This document shows, piece after piece, positions 1 through 8,287 of a stretch of 57,507 bases of DNA. The notes beneath the pieces are model-generated. The model was not told the origin of the DNA. It did no database searches and was given only the letters and a program-made list of their open reading frames with translations. The stretch is from Streptomyces sp. UNOC14_S4 (lineage in GTDB: Bacteria > Actinomycetota > Actinomycetes > Streptomycetales > Streptomycetaceae): positions 1 through 57,507 of the forward strand of contig NZ_JAINFC010000002.1 in NCBI RefSeq assembly GCF_020740835.1, given 5' to 3'. Made by a program: the position numbers and the translations under genes. Each line of letters begins with the position of its first letter. Position 1 is the first letter of the stretch.

Positions 1-1270
1 GACCGGCGGGAACACCTGTAGCGGACGGCGTCGGCATGCCCTGGGGGGCAGGGGCGCCATGCGGGCCCGGCGCGGGGGGTGCCGCGACCGCCGGGCCACC
101 GCCCGTATCGGCCGACGGCTGCGGCGCCGGGGCGTACGGCCCGAAGGCCCCACCCGCCCCACCCGCCCCACCGGGCACAGGGCCGGAAGCGGGGGTGGCC
201 GACGCGTAGCCGCCGGACGGCTGCCCGGGGCCGAATCCGGAAACCCGACCCGGCACCTGGCCGGACAACTGCCCCGGCACGGCCCCGGCGTCCTGAGCAC
301 CCGGGCCCTGCCCGAACGCCGTGCCGGGCGCCTGAGCAACTGGCTCCTGGCCGAAGGGGCTCCCGGACACGGCACCTGTGACCCGCGCGGCGCCCTGGCC
401 GGACGCCGCGCCGGGCTGCTGCGCGTCCGCGGCGGGCCCCGGTGCCGGGGAGCCCGGGAAGCGGCCCGGCGTCCGCCCGGACGGCGCGGACTGCCAGGAC
501 GTCGTGAAGTGGCGGACGAGCAGGTCCGTGACGGCCGCGGGCTGCTCGACCGGAGTCAGGTGCGAGGCACCGGGCACGACGGCGAGCCGCGCGTCGTGGA
601 TGCCGGCGACGAGGACGCGGGCGTCGGCGGGCGGGGCGACCTGGTCCTCGGCCCCGACGAGCACGAGGGTGGGCACGCCGATCCGGCCCAGGCCGTCCCG
701 TACGTCGAAGGCGGCGAGGGCGTCGCAGGCGGCGACGTAGCAGCCGGGGTCGGTGCTGCTGACCATCTGCACGGACCAGTCCACGATAGCGGGCTGGGCG
801 GCCGCGAAGCCGGGGGTGAACCACCGCTCGGGCGCCCCCATGGCGATCGGGTCCATGCCGCTGGTACGGACGGTGTTGCCGCGCTGCCGCCAGGAGTCCT
901 CCGTACCGAACCGGGCGGAGGAGGCGATCAGAGCCAGCGCCGAGAGCCGGTGCGGGTACCGCAGCGCGAGGTCGGCGCCCACGGCACCGCCGATGGAGCA
1001 GCCCGCGTAGCCGAAGCCGTCCACGCCGAGCCCGTCGAGGGTGGCGAGCAGCCGGTCGCTCAGCTCACCGACCGTCGGCGCGGGCTCGGCAGGGGCACCG
1101 CCGTGGCCGGGCAGGTCGAACCGGAGGACACGCCAGTGGCGTGCCAGCTCCGGGACCTGCCGGTCCCACATGTGCCATGTGGTACCCAACGCCGGCCCCA
1201 GAACCAGGACTGGGGCGTCTTCTGGCCCGTCAGAGCGGTATTGGAGGGTGTTCACCGGTGTCTCAGTCAC
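1..1270 (-). CDS. pcaL: 3-oxoadipate enol-lactonase domain, probable PcaL; runs off the left edge
   Basis: This alpha/beta hydrolase should open 3-oxoadipate enol-lactone to 3-oxoadipate in the cytoplasmic protocatechuate branch of the beta-ketoadipate pathway. I see the oxyanion/WHMWD region near residue 33, the DLPGHGG turn near 52-58, a nucleophile elbow GCSIGG with Ser about 92, the acid in LVLVGAEDQV, and the His in VPGASHLTPVEQP. After about residue 260 the protein becomes a Gly/Pro/Ala/Gln-rich linker of at least 150 residues that reaches the window edge. Streptomycete PcaL proteins fuse this lactonase to 4-carboxymuconolactone decarboxylase, so the linker probably joins to that domain outside the window; I cannot see it. 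The GTG start is preceded by a GAGAGG ribosome-binding site. The pca gene normally found upstream is absent; an integrase lies there instead. Confidence 0.75.
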   Translation of the reverse strand, partial: MTETPVNTLQYRSDGPEDAPVLVLGPALGTTWHMWDRQVPELARHWRVLRFDLPGHGGAPAEPAPTVGELSDRLLATLDGLGVDGFGYAGCSIGGAVGADLALRYPHRLSALALIASSARFGTEDSWRQRGNTVRTSGMDPIAMGAPERWFTPGFAAAQPAIVDWSVQMVSSTDPGCYVAACDALAAFDVRDGLGRIGVPTLVLVGAEDQVAPPADARVLVAGIHDARLAVVPGASHLTPVEQPAAVTDLLVRHFTTSWQSAPSGRTPGRFPGSPAPGPAADAQQPGAASGQGAARVTGAVSGSPFGQEPVAQAPGTAFGQGPGAQDAGAVPGQLSGQVPGRVSGFGPGQPSGGYASATPASGPVPGGAGGAGGAFGPYAPAPQPSADTGGGPAVAAPPAPGPHGAPAPQGMPTPSATGVPAG

Positions 1271-1362
1271 CCGCCAGACCCTCTCATCTGTCACGAGAAG
1301 TCACATCGCCGGGGTCTGCCGGCCATGCGGCTCGGCAAGCCGCCCGGCTTGTGGAGCGCGGC

Positions 1363-2568
1363 TCACGCTCGCCCCTCCATCGCCACCCCGTGCAGGCCAT
1401 CCCATGTGGTGGCGGCTCCGCGGAGGTCCTCTACGTCCGGCTTGACGTACCACCTCTTGGTCGTCTTGATGTTCGTATGCCCGGCCCATCGCGCGAGGAT
1501 GTGGTCCGGCACGCCGTTGTTGGCCAGGAAGGTGAAGCACGACGAGCGTGCGTCGTAGAGCCTGACGCGACGGAGGCCAAGGAGCTCCATGAGCCGGTAC
1601 ACGCGCCGACGAAGTTGCTTGATCGTGAAAGCATCTCCCGACTCATGCACCAGCACGTAGCCGGATGCCACGTATGCCTCCCCCAGAGCGAGCCTCTCCT
1701 CGGCTTGGAGAGCCCTGAACGCCTTGAGGGCGGCCAGCACCAGAGCCGGCAGCGGCAAGTCCCGCTCGCCCGCAAGAGACTTGGTGTCCTTCTCCACCAC
1801 ATGCCGGTTGCCCATCATTGTGCGCGTATTGGCGATGACAATTGTGGCATTTTCCAAGTCAACGTCTTCCCAGCGAAGGCCGCAGACTTCAGCCGGACGG
1901 AGCCCCATCAGAGAGAGCAGAAGCGCAGCGTAGAGGCGCTCCCCCCTAATGCCATGGATGAATTTCTGAACCTCCTGGACATTCCATGGCTGCACCTCTT
2001 CTTTGTTCTTCCGCTCCGCTTTGCGCGCCCTGCGGGGAATGGCGACGTGGGCAGCGACATTGACGTACACCAACCGCCGGGTAACGGCCCTCCCCAGAGC
2101 TTCCTTCAGCCGAGCGAGGCTCATGTCCACACTCGTGACACTAAGCGGCGTCCCTGCTCTTTTGCCACGCATACGGCCATGCGCCAGGGCCCAGTCCCTC
2201 CACTCCACCACATGCTCTTCAGTAAGATCCTGGAGGGGGATCTTGCCAAGTCTCCCCCGAACTCGATCCAGGGTGACCGTGTAGTTGTAGATGGTGGTTT
2301 CTTCGAGATCATCGGCTTTCATGGCCAGCCATCGGTCGAGCCACTCGTTCACGGTAATCTTGTTGGGTGGAACGAATGAGCCCTCGTTCCGCCGGTTAGA
2401 TATGTTCGCGTACTCAGCCTTCGCCTCCTTCAACGAATCGAAGGTGCGCCTCAACTGCTTACGCTTCCCGGATTCGGGGTCGATCCCTACGTCGACAACA
2501 AACTGGTACCTGACCTTCCCCTTCGAGTTCGGCGGAAGTTTCTTGATCGGATCGGACAGAATACTCAC
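1363..2568 (-). CDS. int: Tyrosine recombinase (phage/ICE-type integrase)
   Basis: A 401-residue site-specific recombinase. The N-terminal part has an arm-binding-like segment followed by a core-binding domain (about residues 70-170, NEWLDRWL onward). The catalytic domain has Arg224 in LMGLRPAEVCGLRW, Arg341 in LYDARSSCF, His364 in WAGH and the nucleophile Tyr374 in KRWYVK. The first His of the usual HxxR box is replaced by Tyr338, a tolerated change in this family. Its stop lies 92 bp from the pcaL start, so an attachment site may sit in that short gap; I found no matching direct repeat by eye. It probably marks one end of an integrated element that could carry the downstream toxin-antitoxin and DISARM genes. 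The family call is secure; the link to the cargo is inference. Confidence 0.93.
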   Translation of the reverse strand: MSILSDPIKKLPPNSKGKVRYQFVVDVGIDPESGKRKQLRRTFDSLKEAKAEYANISNRRNEGSFVPPNKITVNEWLDRWLAMKADDLEETTIYNYTVTLDRVRGRLGKIPLQDLTEEHVVEWRDWALAHGRMRGKRAGTPLSVTSVDMSLARLKEALGRAVTRRLVYVNVAAHVAIPRRARKAERKNKEEVQPWNVQEVQKFIHGIRGERLYAALLLSLMGLRPAEVCGLRWEDVDLENATIVIANTRTMMGNRHVVEKDTKSLAGERDLPLPALVLAALKAFRALQAEERLALGEAYVASGYVLVHESGDAFTIKQLRRRVYRLMELLGLRRVRLYDARSSCFTFLANNGVPDHILARWAGHTNIKTTKRWYVKPDVEDLRGAATTWDGLHGVAMEGRA

Positions 2569-2700
2569 TCTCCTCGAATGCGTGGAATTTTCTGCACTAC
2601 GCCGCCTTCGTCAATTAGGGGCTAGGCGAATGGGCTACACCGTCCGCTAGGGCTCCACCGCCAAGCACAGCCGAAGACGAACAACACCGATGGTCCGCAC

Positions 2701-2727
2701 GATCCCCGGTTTTGCTAACCGGGGATC
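2701..2727. repeat. Perfect 10-bp inverted repeat with 7-nt loop
   Basis: GATCCCCGGT is followed by the loop TTTGCTA and ACCGGGGATC. It lies 133 bp upstream of the integrase start, in a region with no convincing gene. It could be a terminator, an arm or operator site for the recombinase, or part of an origin-like structure. There is no T-tract, so a rho-independent terminator is only one possibility. Confidence 0.5.
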
Positions 2728-2787
2728 ACCTGCTATGCATCGCCCAGCAGGGCGTGCTCCCGGCCTTCGGGAGCGATTTCGCGGCCG

Positions 2788-3102
2788 TCAGGACGCCAGT
2801 AAGCAGGACCGCAGCGCTGGAGTCGAGCCGCCAGTGACGAACACAAGCAGCCCGTCGTCGGTGAGGCGGTCGAGGTTTCGCGCGACGACACGCTCGGGGG
2901 CTCTGACGGCTCGGGCCACATGGCGAGTCACCGCGCCAGGGTGCGCCGCGACGTGCGCCAGAACCACGCAATCACGGCGGTATCCGCGTTGCAGCAGGCC
3001 CTCCCCGAATAGCCCGGCCGCGCAGAGGCACAGACATAGGGCCGTGGACAAGGAGCCGTAGTCCTCTGCTCGTTGGGCTGTCCACGCGTTCATGGCTCCC
3101 AA
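2788..3102 (-). CDS. Small putative winged-helix protein
   Basis: A 104-residue frame with strong GC bias at third positions through its middle, which supports real coding. Residues about 44-92 (VLAHVAAHPGAVTRHVARAV then RVVARNLDRLTDDGLL) look like a winged helix: a helix, a turn, a recognition-like helix and the start of a wing, as in MarR- or ROK-like modules. It is shorter than a normal MarR protein, so it may be a fragment. A start at ATG 3102 or at the internal MNAW codon four residues in is possible. It sits between the integrase and a group of decayed genes, so it could be a regulator left over from the element. I do not recognise a specific family. Confidence 0.4.
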   Translation of the reverse strand: MGAMNAWTAQRAEDYGSLSTALCLCLCAAGLFGEGLLQRGYRRDCVVLAHVAAHPGAVTRHVARAVRAPERVVARNLDRLTDDGLLVFVTGGSTPALRSCLLAS

Positions 3103-3365
3103 GCACCAAGAGGACGGGGCGGCGAAGCGGGCGGATCGGATAGCGGCGTTCGACAGGTGGACCTCCGTGGGGTCGGGCGCTCGGAGGCGCGGTCGAGGGC
3201 GGGGGTGCGGGCTCTCGTAGGGCTGACCTGCGATTTTCCGGACACCCGTACGTTGACATGGGTGGCGAGCAGGTCTCCAGTCCGTTCGGGCCGATCACCG
3301 TCTGCCGTAGGCGAACTGAGCCCACTGCCGGGGCCGAGTGCTCAAGGTCGCCAACCCATTAGGAC

Positions 3366-4074
3366 TTGGACCAGCGTGTCCGTCACCTGAACCGCGACGT
3401 GAACCGGCACTTCCCGAAGGACATCGACCTCGCCCACAAGGCTGTGGCTATGGTCGAGGCCGAGCAGCGGCACGGGCACTGGGTCGCGCAGGCACTGCTG
3501 CGGGTGTTGGACCATGCCGGGGTTGCCCTAGACTTCGATGTCTTGTCGGCCGAGGAGTATCTGGAGGCAGCCCGCAATGCCCCGCCGGAACGGCTCGCGG
3601 AGGCCGGCACCACGTTGGTCGTGGATGCGCCACAGGTGTGGGTGGATGCGGGGGCCTTTGGGGGACGCCGTGGATGCGTACGCGCCGCGCCGCCGGGTGC
3701 GCCACCGACCGCCGATGCCTAAGGGGTCGCCGGAGCGGGACCCGTTCGGCGCGGTGGTCGAGCGAGGGGTGCGGGAGCGGGCACGTCGCGAACGGGCTGC
3801 CGATCGCATGCTCCTGGGGCGCGACCGCGTCGATGTCACTGAGGAGTTGCGGAGGTCGCGGTGGCCTCGGGCCGTCCGGCTCCTGACGGATCTGATCATG
3901 CCGGATGCCGGCCCCCACGCTCCGTACCACCTGGAGATCGGCTCCGAACTGATCATCGACCGTGAGGCGCGGGTGACCTACCTGCATCCGGCCACGGTCC
4001 ACCGCACGGAGCGTCCTGCGGCCACCGCGCCGGAGGACTTGGTGGCAAGCGAGCACGGTGATGAAGAACCCTGA
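3366..4074 (+). pseudogene. Truncated, frameshifted hypothetical gene
   Basis: Two reading frames join into one plausible protein of about 235 residues. The first frame (VRHLNRDVNRHFPKDIDLAH to TTLVVDAPQVWVDAGAFG) is open from a TAG at 3360-3362 and has no good start. At about 3657-3663 a run of five G breaks the frame; reading one G fewer continues into GDAVDAYAPRRR and on to the stop at 4072-4074. The late part has a beta-rich stretch (YHLEIGSELIIDREARVTYL). Function is unknown. The missing start and the homopolymer frameshift suggest a relict, although a single-base sequencing error could explain the G run. The next gene overlaps its end. Confidence 0.5.
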
Positions 4075-4650
4075 TGTGCTCCTGACCCTGGCCGCCGCCC
4101 GAGCCGGTGGCGCACTCGCCCCTGGGAACCTGCCGCCCGGGCTGCTGGCCGAGGCCGACGAGAAGGCCCGGATCGCAGGACGCAGCCTCGTCGAATGCGA
4201 CTGCCCGCGGCCCACCCCGTCCAGTTCGGGCGGCCGCCCGGGTCCATTGGGCCGTGCGCTCGTGCTGGGCTGGTCACAGGCGCCGGTGCCCGAGGAACTG
4301 GGCACCTATCCCGTCGCCCGGCTCACCCCCACCCAGATGATCACCTTCGCTCTGTGCCTGGCCCGGGCGTGGCTCGACCTGAACTGGCCCCCCTACCCTG
4401 GCCGCTCGTTCGCGCGCGCCGACATCTTGGACGCCGCCGGGGACATCGGGCTGGACGTGAAGTTCGCCAAAGCCGCCCTCGACGGAGAGCTGCAGTTGCT
4501 GTTGCTGATCGTCCGCGAGGGACAACGGCTGCGGCTTGGGCCGGCGGTGGCCGCGCTGCCGCCACCTTTGCCGAAACCATGCGGCGCTTCCAGGACCAGC
4601 GCCCGGGCGCGGGCCAAGCCCCTCCTATGCAGAAGGACGACGATGAGTGA
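4061..4650 (+). pseudogene. Hypothetical gene with a frameshift near its 3' end
   Basis: The frame from ATG 4061 (MKNPDVLLTLAAARAGGALA) overlaps the end of the preceding relict, as in an operon. It is coding-like through LTPTQMITFALCLARAWLDL and GLDVKFAKAALDGELQLLLL, which resembles a winged-helix-like helical domain. At about 4560-4575 the coding signal moves to another frame, giving TFAETMRRFQDQ and a stop at 4648-4650. This shift is not at a homopolymer. With the lesion in the preceding gene it points to a decaying operon rather than a single sequencing error. I do not recognise the family. Confidence 0.45.
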
Positions 4651-4763
4651 GATACCGCTCTCCGACATCGACGAGGCCCACGTCCAGTCCGCCCTCGCGG
4701 CCTTGGAGACCGCCGACGGGCTGGTGCCCGGCGAGGCGTTTCCCGCAGCCTCATCTGAACTAG
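4643..4763 (+). pseudogene. 5' fragment of a third gene of the decayed operon
   Basis: ATG 4643 overlaps the end of the preceding gene and starts a coding-like stretch (MSEIPLSDIDEAHVQSALAA, then LETADGLVPGEAFPAA). Beyond about 4763 the frame stays open but loses natural protein character and runs into the convergent minus-strand gene. I read it as the first 40 or so codons of a gene whose rest was lost. Bases 4764-4882 contain nothing else I can support. Confidence 0.35.
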
Positions 4764-4882
4764 ATGTCGCAGATCATCATCCAGCGCGACCGGTGGGCGG
4801 GCTGCTTCGTACGCAGGGCCCCCAATACATCCGGCGCCGTCTCCCCCGCCACCGATACAAGTCCCTCTTGCGGCCAGCCCTC

Positions 4883-5578
4883 TCAAGCAGGAGGAGGACC
4901 AGCGGCTTCGGCTGCTGCCTGGGCGTTGAGGATGACGAAGCTCACATCGCGTTGCTGAAGTGCGGGACCGGCGCGGTGAAGAGCCGCCCAGGGGTCGACA
5001 GCTGCCGGGATTCGGTGGGTACCCAATGCTGCGTCGTAGCAGAAACCCGCCTGCTCAAGAACGGAAGCCACGGCGCTGTCGTACGGACCGTCAACGATCC
5101 AGCCATGCTCCGGGTGCTCCCCGAAAAGGAGGGGACCGGAGGCATTGACACACTCCTCGGCCGCCGGCCCTGGCGCCTCTGTCTTGGTCGTCCCGTCATC
5201 TGGTGCATCCTGTGCAACCCCTGCGCCGGCCTCCTTCGGCTGATCCAGCAAGCGCGCCAACCGTCTCGAGCCAGAACCAGCGATGCTCTGCTCAGCGAGC
5301 GCGGCAGCCGTAAGAACGCGGCGCAGCGCGTCCGGTCCCCGGTCGCCGAGATCGGCCTTGCGCGCGGCATAGACGAGCAGTTCGTCGAATCCCGAGGGAC
5401 CATACCCGTCAAACCACTCGTCCAGGGTGAGCTCACCGCCGAAGTTGGCACGATAATCAGCCCTGTCACGCCGCTGGACGGCAGCGATCACGTCCACCGC
5501 GTACTCGACCGCCGACGGGGAGACACCGTGGCGTTCGGCCTCGGCTCGCACGAGTTCCTGGCGAGCATTCTGATCCAC
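4883..5578 (-). CDS. Hypothetical protein, 231 residues
   Basis: I chose the GTG start at 5578 because GGAGGAGAG lies 2-10 bp upstream; a longer open frame exists but its extension reads poorly. The N-terminal half is helical (VDQNARQELVRAEAERHGVS, EYAVDVIAAVQRRDRADY). A low-complexity segment follows near residues 125-150. The C-terminal part is distinctive: GWIVDGPYDSAVASVLEQAG, then ALGTHRIP and WAALHRAGPALQQRDVSFVI. No signal peptide or membrane segment is visible. It is 146 bp downstream of the PIN-like gene on the same strand and could be the distal gene of that toxin-antitoxin unit. Function unknown. Confidence 0.6.
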   Translation of the reverse strand: MDQNARQELVRAEAERHGVSPSAVEYAVDVIAAVQRRDRADYRANFGGELTLDEWFDGYGPSGFDELLVYAARKADLGDRGPDALRRVLTAAALAEQSIAGSGSRRLARLLDQPKEAGAGVAQDAPDDGTTKTEAPGPAAEECVNASGPLLFGEHPEHGWIVDGPYDSAVASVLEQAGFCYDAALGTHRIPAAVDPWAALHRAGPALQQRDVSFVILNAQAAAEAAGPPPA

Positions 5579-5724
5579 TGCTCTCCTCCACGCTCTAACC
5601 GCGCCCCCGCACCCTCGAGCGCTAATGCACTCGGTCGTACGGGGCTCCTTCTGCCGGGGGTGCTTCGCATGGACCTGCACCCTTGACGCAGTCGGGCCGC
5701 CATGCAGATGACTGAGGAAGCAGG

Positions 5725-6330
5725 TTACATGGCATGGCCAGCGGTTTCATCGTCGCTCTGTCCAGGGAGCAGTTCGGCAAGCGACCAGGGGAGAACGGTG
5801 AGGTCGGTGACGGACTGGGGAAGCCGCGGATTACGGTCCAGCTGGTGCATTTTCTGCATCAGGGCGTAACCGTCCTCCGCCGTGACGAATCCCGATTTCA
5901 CAGCCAGCTGCATGATGCCGAGTGTCTCCGCCGTCATGATACCCTGCCCGATCGCATACTCCAGTGCGGATTTATCATCCGATATCCACCATGCACCGGC
6001 GAACTGGGGCCAATGTTGGATAATGTGACAGGTCTCGGCCTCGCCGAGGTGCTGCAGGTTCCGGTCGGCTTGGCCGCCGAACACGGCCGTGCGGAGGTGG
6101 CCGACGCTCTCGCGGTCGTCCGGAGCCGTTACTCGGATGGCTTCGCCGAGCCAGCCTTGCTGTCTCAGGTCGTGCAGGGCAGGCAGCTTGTCAGCCGATT
6201 TGCGAGCCTCTCGCGCCACGGCCGCGGTCCACTTGCCGCGGCCGTCCAGGACCGCGCGGAGCAGGTCGAGGCATTCAACGGCGGCAAAGTTGCACAGGAC
6301 GGTGTTGTCCGGAAACAGGATGTCGCTCAT
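5725..6330 (-). CDS. PIN-like domain protein, probable toxin
   Basis: A 201-residue protein with the layout of a PIN ribonuclease domain: an early acidic residue in ILFPDNTVL (Asp8), a central acidic pair in HLGEAETCHII, and a late acidic pair in WISDDKSALEYA followed by LGIMQLAVKSG. This resembles PIN toxins related to DUF3368. Such enzymes cleave RNA in the cytoplasm and are held in check by a partner. The start ATG overlaps the stop of the upstream XRE-ImmA/IrrE gene by four bases, so the two are translationally coupled, as expected of a toxin-antitoxin pair. Toxicity itself is inferred. Confidence 0.72.
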   Translation of the reverse strand: MSDILFPDNTVLCNFAAVECLDLLRAVLDGRGKWTAAVAREARKSADKLPALHDLRQQGWLGEAIRVTAPDDRESVGHLRTAVFGGQADRNLQHLGEAETCHIIQHWPQFAGAWWISDDKSALEYAIGQGIMTAETLGIMQLAVKSGFVTAEDGYALMQKMHQLDRNPRLPQSVTDLTVLPWSLAELLPGQSDDETAGHAM

Positions 6331-7460
6331 GCGGCACCGCCGTTGTCCTGTTCGGTCGCGAGCTGGCCTCTGAGCTCGTCGACATCAACGCCGAGGAGGG
6401 ATGCGTACGGACGCAGGGTCGCCTTGCCGGCCTCATAGGCGGCGCGCGTATCGCGTGCAAGGAGTCCGGGGAGCCGCTTCTTCTCCGAGGCCGCGACTCG
6501 CCGGTCGAGTTCCTCTGCGCGGTCGGCGACGGCGGCTGCCTCGCGGACGGTCATGCGCTTGTAGTAGTCGCAGGCGCCAGCGTCGATCACGCGCAGCTTG
6601 AGCAGTCTGTAGGCCAGGGTCTCAGGGCTGACCATGAAATCGCAGCACAGTGTGCCAAAGCTTTCCCTGGTCAGTCTCGCTGCGCCGACCGCTTCGCGCA
6701 GGCTTTGCTCGGGCAGCAAGAAGACGGAGGCGAAGGCGTTGGCTCGCTGCTCGCTCGGATCTTTCTTCTGGGCCCGGTCGAAGATGTCGCGATCGAGGTG
6801 GACGTCCTGGTCGTCGTCGGCGAGGAGGTGCCCGAGCTCGTGGGCGAGGGTGAAGCGCTGACGTGCCGGGTTTGATGTCGTGCCCAGGAGGATGAGCTTG
6901 GCACCTTGGCCCATAGCAGCGAGACCGTCGAAGCCGTCGCCCAGCGGCTCGACAGCCACGTCAGCACCGAAGACCGCCTCGATCTGTTCCGGCAGGCCGT
7001 CCTGAGTCACAGACCACCCCTGGCTCTCCACCGCCCTCAGAGCTGATTTCGCCAGCGCCTCTCCCTGGGCGGCGTAGCCATTGCCGGAACGCGCTGTCGG
7101 GGAGATGGACTGCCAGGGCTGCGGATAGCCGAGCTTGTCCAGGTCGGCGCGCCGGGCCATGTAGTCCCGGGCGGCTGCCAGTGCTTCGGCTGCCCTTCCC
7201 GTAGTTGTTCTCGCTGCCACGGCCAGCGGGGGCTCGGCTCCCGTGAGCAGCCAGTCCATGGAGACATGGAATTCATCGGCAATGACCGCGAGGTCGACGG
7301 TTGAGAAGGGGCTCGTGCCGCTGAGGCACTCAGTGAGCTGCTCGGCGTCGAGGTCGGCCTGGTCGGCGAAGTCGTGGAGGCTGAGGCCCGACTGATCGAT
7401 CAGGCTTCTCACGCGATCGGAGATGCTGGACACCCGTGGACAGTAGTCCGCCGTCTGCAC
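6327..7460 (-). CDS. XRE helix-turn-helix protein with ImmA/IrrE metallopeptidase domain
   Basis: A 377-residue protein. Residues about 12-72 form an XRE-type helix-turn-helix (VRSLIDQSGLSLHDFADQAD to FHVSMDWLL). The central part holds an ImmA/IrrE (COG2856) peptidase domain with the zinc motif HELGH at about 207-211 and a downstream segment ANAFASVFLLP containing the usual third ligand region. Such proteins autorepress their operon or cleave repressors and are common antitoxin partners of PIN-like toxins. Its end overlaps the PIN-like gene by four bases. The GTG start at 7460 has no obvious ribosome-binding site; the GTG ten codons in (VSSISDRVRSL) is an alternative. It is immediately downstream of the DISARM operon on the same strand. 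Confidence 0.82.
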   Translation of the reverse strand: MQTADYCPRVSSISDRVRSLIDQSGLSLHDFADQADLDAEQLTECLSGTSPFSTVDLAVIADEFHVSMDWLLTGAEPPLAVAARTTTGRAAEALAAARDYMARRADLDKLGYPQPWQSISPTARSGNGYAAQGEALAKSALRAVESQGWSVTQDGLPEQIEAVFGADVAVEPLGDGFDGLAAMGQGAKLILLGTTSNPARQRFTLAHELGHLLADDDQDVHLDRDIFDRAQKKDPSEQRANAFASVFLLPEQSLREAVGAARLTRESFGTLCCDFMVSPETLAYRLLKLRVIDAGACDYYKRMTVREAAAVADRAEELDRRVAASEKKRLPGLLARDTRAAYEAGKATLRPYASLLGVDVDELRGQLATEQDNGGAA

Positions 7461-7546
7461 AGTTCACAAGGCGCGCCGCCGACGACGATCTCCCAGGTCG
7501 GATCGGGCCCCGGCTACGACTCGGTGCAGCAGGCGACGGTCTGACC

Positions 7547-8287
7547 CTATCTGGCCATCACCTGCTCATACAGGGTGCCTTCCGTCTCGCTCATCTCGCG
7601 CTCGACGGTCTCGGTGAGAGCTGGGTTATCGATGAGGACGCCGAATTCGACGTTGTTGTTCTCCGCACTCCACGAGAAGTTGGCGCTGGTCACCAGGAGA
7701 AGGTGATGGTCGATGGCGAGAAATTTGGCGTGATTTCGCACATAGGTTCCGTCGAAGGTCTTGGTCCGCCACACCGCGGCGGGCCTCAGGTGCGCAGCCA
7801 CCTCTGTGGTGTTGGGCACCCTGAACGCCGCGCTGTCGTCTGCGGCCCTGGTGTCGAGATAGACCCGTACGGAGACCTCGGCGCGCCGGGCCGCTCTCTG
7901 CAGGGCAGTCCACAGGCTGGATGTGCGCTGGAAGTTGAAGGTGGAGCAGGTCACCGCATGGCGTGCGTTGTCGACGAGGTAGGGCACGGATGTGGTGAGC
8001 GGCCCGCTCTGGGCCAAGTGCCCGGGCATGGTCCACAGCGGGGTGAGGGTGGTGGGCAGCGTCCGCGCCCCTTCCACGGCGCGCAGGAGGGCTATGTGCT
8101 GGATCGTTGCCCCGGGTCCGTCGGCGATCGCCTCCAGGAGCCTCCTTGCCTCCTCGCGTTGGCCGGGAGCGACGGCCTTGAGCGCGGCGGTGAGAGTGTC
8201 ACCGTCCGCGAGCCGGTCGGCGACACCCTTGGCCTCGCTCCGGGTGAGGAGTCGGCCCAGGCGCAGGGCAGCCTGGGCGTCACTCAT
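7547..8287 (-). CDS. drmC: DISARM protein DrmC, phospholipase D-like
   Basis: A 246-residue protein with a single HKD motif, HAKFLAID, near residue 188, followed by TSANFSWSAENNNVEFGVLI, the typical second half of a phospholipase D active site. Single-HKD PLD proteins act as dimers and are often nucleases. DrmC is the last gene of class 1 DISARM and overlaps drmB by eight bases. In characterised DISARM systems DrmC is reported to be non-essential for protection, so its role may be accessory. The identification rests on the domain plus the complete operon context. Confidence 0.9.
   Translation of the reverse strand: MSDAQAALRLGRLLTRSEAKGVADRLADGDTLTAALKAVAPGQREEARRLLEAIADGPGATIQHIALLRAVEGARTLPTTLTPLWTMPGHLAQSGPLTTSVPYLVDNARHAVTCSTFNFQRTSSLWTALQRAARRAEVSVRVYLDTRAADDSAAFRVPNTTEVAAHLRPAAVWRTKTFDGTYVRNHAKFLAIDHHLLLVTSANFSWSAENNNVEFGVLIDNPALTETVEREMSETEGTLYEQVMAR

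Noticed and set aside
1271..1362. Candidate attachment site between the integrase and pcaL.
   Set aside because: The position is plausible, but I could not find a convincing second copy in the window by eye, so no att feature is claimed.
59..1558. A 499-codon plus-strand frame at the left edge.
   Set aside because: It is the complement of the PcaL-like gene and integrase 3' end. The minus-strand lactonase has a full catalytic triad.
2701..2727. The hairpin with TTTGCTA loop resembles a tRNA-Ser(GCT) anticodon arm.
   Set aside because: No acceptor stem, D arm or T arm fits around it, and the stem is too long. I keep it only as an inverted repeat.
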